Program-made: the position numbers and the translations under genes
Source of the DNA: an uncultured Fusobacterium sp.
GTDB taxonomy: Bacteria > Fusobacteriota > Fusobacteriia > Fusobacteriales > Fusobacteriaceae
Length of the DNA stretch: 60,833 bases
Reading direction: 5' to 3'
Assembly (NCBI RefSeq): GCF_905200055.1
Contig: NZ_CAJKIS010000009.1
Location: 1 to 60,833 of the forward strand
Notes under the pieces: generated by a model
What the model saw: only the letters and a program-made list of their open reading frames with translations
What the model was told of the DNA's origin: nothing
The model's database searches: none
In this document: in pieces, positions 1 through 7,874 of the stretch
How the letters are laid out: each line of letters begins with the position of its first letter
Position numbering within the stretch: position 1 is the stretch's first letter

Positions 1-136
1 AGAGAGAGTTACGAAATCTGACGCTAAAAATTCCGACGTGTTTGAAGACGAAGTCGAGTTCCAAAAATAGAGGAACTTTAGTGACTACTATTTTTGAGAT
101 GCAGAAGTGAAAGAATAGAACTTCTGCGATACCCAT
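1..136 (-). other. Partial open frame in a CpG-rich, hairpin-rich segment
   Basis: A minus-strand frame opens at an ATG (136-134) and runs 45 codons off the left edge without a stop. It begins MGIAEVLFFHFCISK. No ribosome binding site precedes it and an in-frame TAA lies nine codons upstream, so it is a poor coding candidate as seen. The segment holds hairpins: AAAAATAG 63-70 with CTATTTTT 88-95, and GCAGAAGT 101-108 with ACTTCTGC 120-127. Six CpG dinucleotides fall in the first 60 bases, unlike the flanking DNA. It may be part of a repeat, a structured RNA or a gene remnant; I do not recognise it. Confidence 0.2.
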
Positions 137-301
137 AGTCAGATAAGTGCTACTCTCTCTTTATTCTTTGACATGGAATTTAGCTGATATTTAAAAGAAA
201 TAGAGATAACTAAACTTGACTAATAATCGCTAAATGCAAAGGTACTTTGTCAAAACCTAGCGATGTGTTAGATAACTGATCTTAGTTAGATAAATTATAG
301 T
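137..301. other. Non-coding stretch downstream of folP
   Basis: No gene is visible here. The main structure is a stem of ATCGCTA (226-232) and TAGCGAT (258-264) enclosing a smaller hairpin of CAAAG (237-241) and CTTTG (245-249). No T-rich tail follows on either strand, so it does not read as a standard terminator. Confidence 0.4.
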
Positions 302-1120
302 TTATCTTCTATAAATTCTATCAGCTACCAAAGCTACTCTCTTATTTTCAAGAACATTGTGAACTCTTACTATATCTACTCCTTTTTCTATTCCAATTAC
401 AGTAGTAGCAGCAGTTCCTTCTACTCTTTCATCTGTAGGAACTCCACCTAATATAGTTCCTATAAATCTTTTTTTAGAAGTTCCTAGTAAAATTCTTCCC
501 ATATCTCTCAACTCTTCTAATCTTGCCATAACCTCTATATTTTCTTCTATTCCTTTTCCAAATCCAATTCCAGGATCTAATATTATATTATCTCTTGAAA
601 TTCCATATTTATCTGATATTTCATATGTTCTTTCAAAGAATTTTCTCATACTTAAAATAATATCTTCACTATATTCAGTTCCATTTTGATTATGCATAGC
701 TATTACAGGAACATTGTAATCTGCTGCTAATTTTGCCATCTCTCCATTATCATATTGTAATCCCCATATATCATTTATTATATGAGCCCCTGCTTTTAAT
801 GCAGCCTCTGCCACTTGATATTTATATGTATCTATTGAAATAACTATATCTAACTCTTTAGATAACATCTCTATCACAGGAACAACTCTTTCTATTTCTT
901 CTTCCACACTAATCTGTGTATGTCCAGGTCTTGTAGATTCTCCTCCAATATCTATTATATCAGCTCCATCTTCTATCATTTTTTTAGCTTGTTCCAAGGC
1001 AGAATCTAGATTATTATATCTTCCTCCATCTGAAAAAGAATCAGGAGTTACATTTAAAATCCCCATAATTAAAGTCTTTTTACCTAGTTCTATATTTTTA
1101 TCTCTACACTTTAATATCAT
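302..1120 (-). CDS. folP: Dihydropteroate synthase
   Basis: Joins p-aminobenzoate to the pterin pyrophosphate in cytosolic folate synthesis and is the sulfonamide target in other bacteria. At 272 aa it is full length for the family. The first signature GILNVTPDSFSDGGRY is near residue 20 and the second, DIIDIGGESTRPG, near residue 57. ILDPGIGFGKG and the late GTSKKRF segment complete the pterin site. The ATG follows a GGGGAG ribosome site. The gene stands apart from folE and folBK, separated from them by the oppositely oriented ahpC cassette, and has its own promoter divergent from ahpC. Confidence 0.96.
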   Translation of the reverse strand: MILKCRDKNIELGKKTLIMGILNVTPDSFSDGGRYNNLDSALEQAKKMIEDGADIIDIGGESTRPGHTQISVEEEIERVVPVIEMLSKELDIVISIDTYKYQVAEAALKAGAHIINDIWGLQYDNGEMAKLAADYNVPVIAMHNQNGTEYSEDIILSMRKFFERTYEISDKYGISRDNIILDPGIGFGKGIEENIEVMARLEELRDMGRILLGTSKKRFIGTILGGVPTDERVEGTAATTVIGIEKGVDIVRVHNVLENKRVALVADRIYRR

Positions 1121-1157
1121 TGTTTTCTCCCCTTTATTATTTAATAATTTATTTTAA

Positions 1158-1186
1158 ATTTTAATATAAATTGTAGATAAAAACAA
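1158..1186 (-). promoter_or_regulatory. Predicted folP promoter
   Basis: On the minus strand a -35 box TTGTTT (1186-1181) and a -10 box TAAAAT (1163-1158) are separated by 17 bases, about 40 bases upstream of the folP start. Confidence 0.5.
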
Positions 1187-1211
1187 GATATATAATTTTA
1201 AAAAATAATTG

Positions 1212-1240
1212 TTGACTTATTTAATAATAAATGTTATTAT
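1212..1240 (+). promoter_or_regulatory. Predicted ahpC promoter with internal dyad
   Basis: TTGACT (1212-1217) and TATTAT (1235-1240) lie 17 bases apart. Across the spacer and -10 there is a perfect inverted repeat: arms TTAATAATAA (1221-1230) and TTATTATTAA (1234-1243) around ATG. The dyad could be an additional operator. Confidence 0.75.
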
Positions 1241-1244
1241 TAAA

Positions 1245-1259
1245 TTGTAATAATTACAA
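1245..1259 (+). promoter_or_regulatory. PerR/Fur-like operator at the ahpC start point
   Basis: TTGTAATAATTACAA is a perfect 7-1-7 palindrome that differs from the PerR consensus TTATAATnATTATAA only at the third base of each arm. It begins five bases after the -10 box, where a bound repressor would block initiation. PerR commonly controls ahpC in anaerobes and Firmicutes. A PerR gene is not in the window, so the regulator is inferred. Confidence 0.65.
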
Positions 1260-1291
1260 AATAGTAAAGATTTTACATAAGGAGGAATAAT

Positions 1292-1852
1292 ATGTCTTTA
1301 ATAGGTAAAAAAATATCTGAGTTTAAAACAATGGCTTACCACAATGGTGATTTTATAGAAATAAATAGTGAATCTTTAAAAGGAAAATGGGCTGCAATAG
1401 TTTTCTATCCTGCTGACTTTACATTCGTTTGTCCAACAGAATTAGAAGATCTAGCAGAAAATTATGATAAATTTAAAGCTGAAGGTTGTGAAATTTATTC
1501 TGTATCTACTGATACTCACTTTGTTCACAAAGCTTGGCATGATTCTTCTGAAAGAATTAATAAAGTACAATATCCTATGTTAGCAGATCCAACTGGAAAG
1601 TTAGCTAGAGATTTTGATGTTATGATTGAAGAAGAAGGTTTAGCTTTAAGAGGTAGCTTTATTATAAATCCTGAAGGTATCATAGTTGCTTACGAAGTAC
1701 ATGATACTGGTATTGGAAGAAAAGCAGAGGAATTATTAAGAAAATTACAAGCAGCAAAATTTGTGGCTGAGCATGGAGAGGTTTGTCCTGCAAAATGGGA
1801 ACCTGGTGATGAAACTATAGTTCCTTCTATCGATTTAGTAGGAAAATTATAA
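1292..1852 (+). CDS. ahpC: Peroxiredoxin AhpC
   Basis: Typical 2-Cys peroxiredoxin that reduces hydrogen peroxide and organic hydroperoxides in the cytosol. At 186 aa it is the normal AhpC length. The peroxidatic cysteine lies in FVCPTELEDL near residue 47 and the resolving cysteine in HGEVCPAKW near residue 165. The start follows AAGGAGGA at good spacing. It is followed directly by its likely reductase, so the two form a peroxidase couple. The upstream operator suggests induction by peroxide. Confidence 0.97.
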   Translation: MSLIGKKISEFKTMAYHNGDFIEINSESLKGKWAAIVFYPADFTFVCPTELEDLAENYDKFKAEGCEIYSVSTDTHFVHKAWHDSSERINKVQYPMLADPTGKLARDFDVMIEEEGLALRGSFIINPEGIIVAYEVHDTGIGRKAEELLRKLQAAKFVAEHGEVCPAKWEPGDETIVPSIDLVGKL

Positions 1853-1856
1853 TAAA

Positions 1857-1890
1857 TAAAGCACTGCTCTTGTAGTGCTTTTCATCTTTT
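1857..1890 (+). terminator. Hairpin between ahpC and the reductase gene
   Basis: AAAGCACT (1858-1865) pairs with AGTGCTTT (1874-1881), followed by a T-rich run to 1892. It ends just before the ribosome site of the next gene. With no clear promoter in between, it is likely a partial terminator that lowers reductase expression relative to ahpC. Confidence 0.65.
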
Positions 1891-1907
1891 TTACGGAGGA
1901 AATGACT

Positions 1908-3539
1908 ATGGAAAAAATATATGATCTAATTATTATAGGGGGAGGTCCAACTGGACTAACTGCTGGAATATATGCTGGACGTGCTAAATTAAATGTTCTT
2001 ATTCTTGAAAAATCTAGTATTGGGGGACAAATTTATCTAACAAATGAGGTAGCAAACTATCCTGGAATTTTTGCAACTACTGGTTCCAACTATGCTGAAC
2101 AGCTAAAAAAACAAGCTGAAGCTTTTGGAGTAGAGATCATCTCTGGAGAGGTTACTAATATGGACTTTTCTAAAGAGATTAAAGAGATTAGAACTTCTAC
2201 TGATAGTTATAAAGGATACTCTGTTTTAATAGCTACTGGTGCATCTCCTAGAAAGCTAGGATTCCCTGGCGAAGAGGAATATACTGGTAGAGGTGTAGCT
2301 TATTGTGCTACTTGTGATGGAGAATTTTTTATTGATATGGATGTATTTGTTATCGGAGCTGGATTTGCTGCAGCTGAAGAAGCTATGTTCTTAACAAAAT
2401 TTGCTAGAAAAGTTACTGTTATAGCTAGAGAGCCTGAATTTACTTGTGCCAAATCAATAGCTGATAAAGTACTTGCTAATCCTAAAATTGAAGTTAAATT
2501 TAATACTGAAATATTAGAAGCTAATGGAGATATCCAACTTAGAAGTGCTAAATTTAAAAACAATGTTACTAATGAAATCTTTGAATATAAGGCTAATGAA
2601 GGAGAGAGCTTTGGAATATTTGTCTTTATTGGATATGAACCTCAAAGTAAACTATTTAAAGATATTATCACTTTAGATAATCAAGGATTTATTCCTACTG
2701 ATGAAGATTTAGCTACTAATATAGAGGGAGTTTATGCAGCTGGAGACATCAGACCTAAAAAATTAAGACAACTTGTTACAGCAGTTTCTGATGGAGCTAC
2801 TGCAGCATTTAGTATCGAAAAATATGTCCATGATTTAAAAGATAAATTAGGAGTAGAAAAAGATGAAAATGGCTCTAAAACTACTTCTGAAATTAAACAC
2901 CCTATTAAAAAATTCTTAGATGATAATATTCAAAATCAATTAAAAAATATATTTGCTAAATTTGATAAAAAAGTTAAAGTTGTTCTTATAAAAGATCCTG
3001 AAATTGCTAAATCAATTCAAATGGAAGAATTTTTAAGTGAAATCTCATCTCTTTCTGATAAAATAGATTTTCACTCTCTAAATAAAAATGAAAATTTAGA
3101 ACTTGAAAAAAAGGTAGATGCTGAAAGATTTCCAACAATAGCCTTTTTTGATCAAGATAATAACTTTAAAGGAGTAAAGTTCTCAACTCTTCCCGGTGGG
3201 CATGAATTAAACTCTTTTATACTTGCACTATATAATATCGCTGGTGCTGGACAAAAAATATCTGAAGAGTCTAAAAAGAAAATTGATGGTATTTCTACTC
3301 CTCAAAAAATAAAAATTGGAGTTACTTTAAGTTGTAGCAGATGTCCTGAGAGTGTGCAATCAGCACAAAGAATAGCTATTGAAAATAGCAATATTGATGT
3401 AGAAATAATCGATGTATTTACATTCCCTAAGTTTAGAGAAAAGTTTGAAATTATGAGTGTTCCAGCTATTATTATAGATGATAAATTAGTTGGATTTGGA
3501 CAAAAAAATATTGAACAATTTCTTGATCTAATTAAATAA
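1908..3539 (+). CDS. AhpF-like disulfide reductase with reversed domain order
   Basis: Probable NAD(P)H-dependent reductase that recycles AhpC. Residues 1-310 are a thioredoxin-reductase domain: GGGPTGLTAGIYAGRA for FAD, the redox motif CATCDG, a second nucleotide fold at VIGAGFAAAEEA, and YAAGDIR near the end. Residues about 325-543 resemble the tandem thioredoxin-fold region of AhpF, with LPGGHELNSFILAL and a second active-site motif CSRC. In E. coli AhpF that region is N-terminal; here it is C-terminal. A GTG further upstream at 1875 lies inside the preceding hairpin, so I place the start at the ATG seven bases after GGAGGA (543 aa). Confidence 0.85.
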   Translation: MEKIYDLIIIGGGPTGLTAGIYAGRAKLNVLILEKSSIGGQIYLTNEVANYPGIFATTGSNYAEQLKKQAEAFGVEIISGEVTNMDFSKEIKEIRTSTDSYKGYSVLIATGASPRKLGFPGEEEYTGRGVAYCATCDGEFFIDMDVFVIGAGFAAAEEAMFLTKFARKVTVIAREPEFTCAKSIADKVLANPKIEVKFNTEILEANGDIQLRSAKFKNNVTNEIFEYKANEGESFGIFVFIGYEPQSKLFKDIITLDNQGFIPTDEDLATNIEGVYAAGDIRPKKLRQLVTAVSDGATAAFSIEKYVHDLKDKLGVEKDENGSKTTSEIKHPIKKFLDDNIQNQLKNIFAKFDKKVKVVLIKDPEIAKSIQMEEFLSEISSLSDKIDFHSLNKNENLELEKKVDAERFPTIAFFDQDNNFKGVKFSTLPGGHELNSFILALYNIAGAGQKISEESKKKIDGISTPQKIKIGVTLSCSRCPESVQSAQRIAIENSNIDVEIIDVFTFPKFREKFEIMSVPAIIIDDKLVGFGQKNIEQFLDLIK

Positions 3540-3550
3540 TATTTATTTTT

Positions 3551-3573
3551 AAAGGAAAGCTACTATCCTTTTT
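3551..3573 (+). terminator. Weak hairpin after the reductase gene
   Basis: AAAGGA (3551-3556) pairs with TCCTTT (3566-3571), followed by a short T run. The six-base stem is weak, so read-through into the lipoprotein gene is plausible. Confidence 0.35.
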
Positions 3574-3602
3574 GTAAAATATTAATACAAGGAGGGGATA
3601 AT

Positions 3603-4010
3603 ATGAAAAAATTATCAATATTTATTTTAGCTTTAGCTACTACTATATTAATTACTGGATGTGATGGTAAAAAAGATGAAAGCATCAAAAATGAAATTAC
3701 TCAAAAAGCTACTGAAGTAAAAGTAGATGTTAAAGATGCTGCCGAGGATATTAAAGAAAAAGCTGTAGAAGCTAAAGATGTAACAGTTGAAAAAGCTGAT
3801 GAATTAAAAAATAAAACAAAGTCTATAATTGAAGATACTAAAAATGATCTAAAAGAAAAAACTGAAGATATGAAAGAGGATTTAAAGTTTAGACATGAAT
3901 CTATAAAAAATAGCACTGCTGATAAAGTTGCTGAAGTTAAAGAAAATACAAGTAAACAACTTGATACTCTAAAAAGTAAAGTTAGTTCTACTGAAACAAA
4001 AGAAAACTAA
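3603..4010 (+). CDS. Small lysine/glutamate-rich lipoprotein
   Basis: The first 20 residues form a lipoprotein signal ending in the lipobox LITGC, so the mature protein should be lipid-anchored at Cys20. The remaining 115 residues are highly charged, dominated by Lys, Glu, Asp, Ala and Val, with repeated patterns such as VKDAAEDIKEKAVEAKD and VEKADELKNKTK. They should form one long amphipathic helix or coiled coil, similar in style to LEA or apolipoprotein-like repeats. A strong AGGAGGGG site precedes the ATG. Being third after ahpC and the reductase hints at an envelope stress role, but the function is unknown. Confidence 0.8.
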   Translation: MKKLSIFILALATTILITGCDGKKDESIKNEITQKATEVKVDVKDAAEDIKEKAVEAKDVTVEKADELKNKTKSIIEDTKNDLKEKTEDMKEDLKFRHESIKNSTADKVAEVKENTSKQLDTLKSKVSSTETKEN

Positions 4011-4015
4011 AATAA

Positions 4016-4052
4016 AAAAATTCAGAGAGGTTTTATCCAATCTGAATTTTTT
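4016..4052. terminator. Bidirectional terminator between the lipoprotein and folBK
   Basis: AAAAATTCAGA (4016-4026) pairs with TCTGAATTTTT (4041-4051). Runs of A and T on either side let it serve both the plus-strand cassette and the convergent folBK gene. Confidence 0.85.
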
Positions 4053-4056
4053 TATT

Positions 4057-4878
4057 TTAATTTTTTGAATCTAATTTTCTTTTTAAATTAAATATGCTCT
4101 CTCTTTTTAATGGGTGAATTATATTAGGAGCAATTTCACAAAGAGGATCTAGTACAAAACTTCTTTCACACATCCAAGGATGAGGAACTGCTAGATTATC
4201 ATCTTTAATTACCTCTTTATCATAAAGAAGAATATCTATATCTATTATTCTTGGTCCCCATTTTTTTATTCTAACTCTTCCCATTTTCTCTTCAATTCCC
4301 AACAACTCTTTTAATAGCTCTTGAGGTGTAAGAAGAGTTTTTATCTCTAAACAAGCATTTAAAAAATCATCTTGATCTACAACACCAAAAGGCTCTGTTT
4401 CCAATATAGTACTAACTTTTGTTACCTCAGTATCCTCTATCTTTCCTATATTTTCTATTGCCTTTAAAAGATTCTCTTTCTTATCACCAATATTTGAACC
4501 TATTGATAGATAAGCCTTATGTCTTTTTCTTGTTATTTCCACAGCTACATTTTCAAAATGCATTTGTAAAGGTGCCCAAGGTTTTTTTACTGTTACCTTA
4601 ACTTCAGAAATTAAATGATATTTTCTTAAAATCATCTGTGCTATATCCTCAGCACAAGTCTCTATAAGATCAACACTTTTTTCTAAAAACAGTTTTCCTA
4701 TATCCTCAGCAACTAACCCATAGTGAGTTGATTTAGTTAGATCTCCTGTTTTTCCTGCCTCTCTTGTATCACAATTCATCTCAACTGAAACTTGAAATTT
4801 CTGCCCAAGTTTTTTCTCCTCTGGAAAAACCCCATGATACCCTATAAATTCAAGATTATTAATACAAATTTTATCCAT
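4057..4878 (-). CDS. folBK: Dihydroneopterin aldolase / HPPK fusion
   Basis: Bifunctional folate enzyme of 273 aa. Residues 1-118 are dihydroneopterin aldolase (FolB), starting INNLEFIGYHGVFPEEK. Residues about 120-273 are 6-hydroxymethyl-7,8-dihydropterin pyrophosphokinase (FolK), with AYLSIGSNIGDKKENL at its start and the signature RIKKWGPRIIDIDILLYD. The two parts catalyse consecutive cytosolic steps that make the substrate of FolP. It lies 12 bases downstream of folE and should be cotranscribed. Fused FolB-FolK proteins are known elsewhere. Confidence 0.95.
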   Translation of the reverse strand: MDKICINNLEFIGYHGVFPEEKKLGQKFQVSVEMNCDTREAGKTGDLTKSTHYGLVAEDIGKLFLEKSVDLIETCAEDIAQMILRKYHLISEVKVTVKKPWAPLQMHFENVAVEITRKRHKAYLSIGSNIGDKKENLLKAIENIGKIEDTEVTKVSTILETEPFGVVDQDDFLNACLEIKTLLTPQELLKELLGIEEKMGRVRIKKWGPRIIDIDILLYDKEVIKDDNLAVPHPWMCERSFVLDPLCEIAPNIIHPLKRESIFNLKRKLDSKN

Positions 4879-4890
4879 TATCTCTCCATT

Positions 4891-5451
4891 CTATTTTATC
4901 AAAGAAAGAACTTCCAATTTTTTAGAAGAATCTGTTTCAAAAACTCCTCTAGCTGCTGTTGTTATTATCTCGCTATTCTGCCTTTTCTCCCCTCTCATTG
5001 TCATACACATATGTTTAGCTTTAGCCATGATAAATACACCTTGACAATCTAATGTCTCATATATTGCATCAGCTAACTGTGCACACAATCTCTCCTGTAT
5101 TTGAGGTCTTTTAGCTAAAATATCTATTGCTTTTATTATATCTCCAAATCCTACTATCTTTCCATTTGGAATATATGCAACATCTATCTGTCCATAAAAA
5201 GGTAAAAAATGATGTTCACACATAGAGTGAAAATCAATATTTTTTTCAACGATTAGATCATTTCTATCAACAGTGAAAGTTCTTTGTAATACATCTTTAG
5301 GATCCTGTAATAATCCAGAGAAAAGCTCTCCATAACTTTGAGCCACTCTTTTTGGGGTCTCTTTTAAGCCCTCTCTTTCTCTATCCTCTCCTAAAGCTTC
5401 CAATATATTTTCAAAAGATCTCTCTATCTTTTCTATATCTATCTTTTTCAT
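4891..5451 (-). CDS. folE: GTP cyclohydrolase I
   Basis: Converts GTP to 7,8-dihydroneopterin triphosphate, the first committed step of folate synthesis. At 186 aa it is the usual length. The zinc site is seen in HSMCEHHFLPFYG and in KAKHMCMTMRG, and the conserved RPQIQERLCAQLADAI helix lies between them. The ATG follows AAGGAGAAAA. It is first of folE-folBK and begins 15 bases after the broken PTS gene, so its promoter is either inside that gene or further upstream. Confidence 0.97.
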   Translation of the reverse strand: MKKIDIEKIERSFENILEALGEDREREGLKETPKRVAQSYGELFSGLLQDPKDVLQRTFTVDRNDLIVEKNIDFHSMCEHHFLPFYGQIDVAYIPNGKIVGFGDIIKAIDILAKRPQIQERLCAQLADAIYETLDCQGVFIMAKAKHMCMTMRGEKRQNSEIITTAARGVFETDSSKKLEVLSLIK

Positions 5452-5466
5452 TTTTCTCCTTAGAAT

Positions 5467-6482
5467 TTATAAATCTAATTTTAAATCTCCATCTTTTATC
5501 CAATTTTTCTTTCTCATAAATTTAGTAATAATCAATGTCAAAATAGCTGGTAAAATAAAGTGAAGTAAAAGTATTCCTAAATATAGATTTACTCCTCCCA
5601 TACCTAATGCTTCCATTGTAGAAACAGTTCCAAACTGCCCAACAAGTCCACTTGTTCCCATTCCTGCTGCTATTGGAATATTTTGATATTTTAAAACCAT
5701 AGTTGAAACTGGACCTAAAATAGCTGATGCTAATGTAGGTGGAATCCAAATTTTCCAGTTCTTAACTATATTTCCTATCTGTAACATTGAAGTTCCTAAC
5801 CCTTGAGCTACAAGTCCACCCAACCATTTTCTTTAAAACTCATTACTGCAAATCCAACCATTTGTGCTGAACAACCTACTGTTGAAGCTCCTGCTGCCAA
5901 TCCACTTAACCCTATCATCATACATAATGCTGCACTACTTATAGGAAGTGTCAATGCTATTCCCACCACTACAGATACAATTATTCCCATAGCAAAAGGT
6001 TGTAACTCTGTTGTTACAAAAGCTCCTACTGCTTCCATAAATTTAGCAACTGCTGGACCTATATAGTAAACTGCTAAAGAACCTGTTAAAATTGTAACTG
6101 CTGGAGTTATTATAATATCAACTTTTGTTTCCTTTGATACCATCTTTCCAAACTCTGCTCCAACAACTGCCCCTATAAAAGACCCAACAGGACCACCATA
6201 TATTCCTCCTGCTGCTCCTGTTATTGTAGAGGAAAAAAGCACTAAATGTGGAGCTTGTAATCCATAAGCTACTGCAGCACCAATAGCTGGTCCTGTCATG
6301 TCCTTAGCTATCTTCCAAATTACATCAGTTAAAAATGTTATCCCTAGTTTTCCACCTATAGTATTAAGAATAGTACCAATTAGTAAAGTTGAAAACAATC
6401 CCAATGCCATATAACTAAAGGCATCTATACAATATCTTTTTACAGATATTTCAATATTTTTTCTTTTAAAAAACTCTTTCAT
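5467..6482 (-). pseudogene. PTS IIC-like membrane protein, broken by a frameshift
   Basis: Two overlapping frames make one protein of about 340 aa. The first part ends ...SFKENGWVDL and the second continues GGLVAQGLGTSM in another frame. At 5814-5823 the minus strand reads GGTTGGGTGG; one extra G would restore ENGWGGLVAQG. The product has many glycine-rich hydrophobic helices and resembles PTS EIIC-type permeases of the PF13303 kind; I name it from overall pattern only. The ATG at 6482 follows AGGGGAA. A TnpB element begins just upstream and probably separates the gene from its promoter. A sequencing error in the G run is the alternative. Confidence 0.7.
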
Positions 6483-6591
6483 CTTATATTTCCCCTGTGT
6501 TAATTTTATCTTAACACTCCAATTCATCTCCCTCCTCTTTAGGTGGGAGATGAATTGGAGTCAACCTCTTTTTTCAAGCTTAAATATATGG

Positions 6592-6597
6592 TATAAT
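6592..6597 (+). promoter_or_regulatory. Candidate -10 box of tnpB
   Basis: A perfect TATAAT lies 30 bases upstream of the tnpB ATG. The -35 region is poor, with no close match to TTGACA at 16-18 bases. A strong AAAGGAGGTGAT site follows at 6608-6619. Confidence 0.45.
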
Positions 6598-6626
6598 TAG
6601 TCATAGGAAAAGGAGGTGATTTTGCT

Positions 6627-7874
6627 ATGTATCTTACAGTTAAACAACAACTTAAACATCTGTCTAAAGAAGAGTATCTTTCTCTTAAAGAACTTTCTCA
6701 TACTGCTAAAAATCTATATAATCAAGCTGTGTATAATATTAGACAATACTACTTTCAAGAAAATAAATATCTTAATTATCAAAAGAATAATTCTCTTTTA
6801 AAAAGTAGTGAAAACTATAAAACTCTTAATTCTAATATGTCACAACAGATTCTTAAAGAAATTGATGGTTCTTTTAAGTCTTTTTTTAGTCTTCTAAAAA
6901 AGAAAAATAAAGGAATGTATAATGCTAAAGTTAAACTTCCTAGTTATCTTCCTAAGAACAGTTTTACTACCCTTGTTATTGGTTTTGTTAGACTTAATGA
7001 AGATACATTTGTAATTCCGTATTCTAATTCTTTTAAAAAGAATCATAAAAAGATTTCAATTAAAATTCCACCTATTTTACTTGATAAAAAGATTAAAGAG
7101 ATTAGAATTATTCCTAAATTTAATGCTAGGTTCTTTGAAGTTCAGTACACTTATGAAGTACAGGAAGAACAAAGAAATTTAGATAAAAACCATGCACTAG
7201 CTATTGATTTTGGGATTAATAATCTTGCAACTTGTGTTACAAGTAAAGGCAGATCTTTCATAATAGATGGGAAAAAATTAAAATCTATTAATCAATGGTT
7301 TAATAAAGAAAATGCTCGTCTTCAAAGTATTAAAGATAAGCAAAAGTATGGTAAAAAACCAACTTTAAGACAAAAATATCTATATAGTTCTCGCAATAAT
7401 AAAGTAAATGACTATATGTCTAAAACAGCAAGAAAGATAATAAACTACTGTTTAGAAAATAATATAGGTACTTTAGTATGCGGATACAATGAAACTTTCC
7501 AAAGAAACAGTAATATTGGAAAAGCGAATAATCAAACTTTTGTTAATATTCCATTTGGAAAATTAAGAGAAAAACTTGAATACTTATGTAAGTTATACAG
7601 CTTGAGATTTGTAGAGCAAGAAGAAAGCTATACATCAAAATCAAGTTTTTTTGATATGGATATTTTGCCAAAATTTGAAGAAGATAAACCTCAAACTTAT
7701 TCTTTTTTAGGAAAGAGAATAAAGAGAGGAGTATATCAAACTTCAAAAGGATATATATTTAATGCTGACATAAATGGAGCATTAAATATACTAAGAAAAA
7801 GTAATGTAGTGGACTTAGAAGTCCTATACAGTAGAGGTGTAGTGGACACACCTACAAGAATAAGGATAGCTTAA
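6627..7874 (+). CDS. tnpB: TnpB-family RNA-guided nuclease (OrfB)
   Basis: A 415-aa TnpB protein, the transposon-encoded ancestor type of Cas12. The RuvC-like acidic residues are visible: Asp in AIDFGINNLATC near residue 193, Glu in VCGYNET near residue 290, and Asp in FNADINGALNIL near the C-terminus. The segment between the last two, ESYTSKSSFFD to GKRIKRGVYQT, lacks the CxxC pairs of the usual zinc ribbon; related TnpB proteins with the same SYTSK motif also lack them as far as I recall. The frame is intact and well supported by a ribosome site. Activity would need a guide RNA from the element's right end. Confidence 0.9.
   Translation: MYLTVKQQLKHLSKEEYLSLKELSHTAKNLYNQAVYNIRQYYFQENKYLNYQKNNSLLKSSENYKTLNSNMSQQILKEIDGSFKSFFSLLKKKNKGMYNAKVKLPSYLPKNSFTTLVIGFVRLNEDTFVIPYSNSFKKNHKKISIKIPPILLDKKIKEIRIIPKFNARFFEVQYTYEVQEEQRNLDKNHALAIDFGINNLATCVTSKGRSFIIDGKKLKSINQWFNKENARLQSIKDKQKYGKKPTLRQKYLYSSRNNKVNDYMSKTARKIINYCLENNIGTLVCGYNETFQRNSNIGKANNQTFVNIPFGKLREKLEYLCKLYSLRFVEQEESYTSKSSFFDMDILPKFEEDKPQTYSFLGKRIKRGVYQTSKGYIFNADINGALNILRKSNVVDLEVLYSRGVVDTPTRIRIA

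Noticed and set aside
1..301. Possible tmRNA, RNase P RNA or SRP RNA at the left end
   Set aside because: None of the conserved core sequences of these RNAs is visible on either strand.
6616..6801. Second reading frame overlapping the 5' end of tnpB
   Set aside because: Low-complexity Ile/Leu/Lys sequence in a shifted frame; tnpB explains the region.
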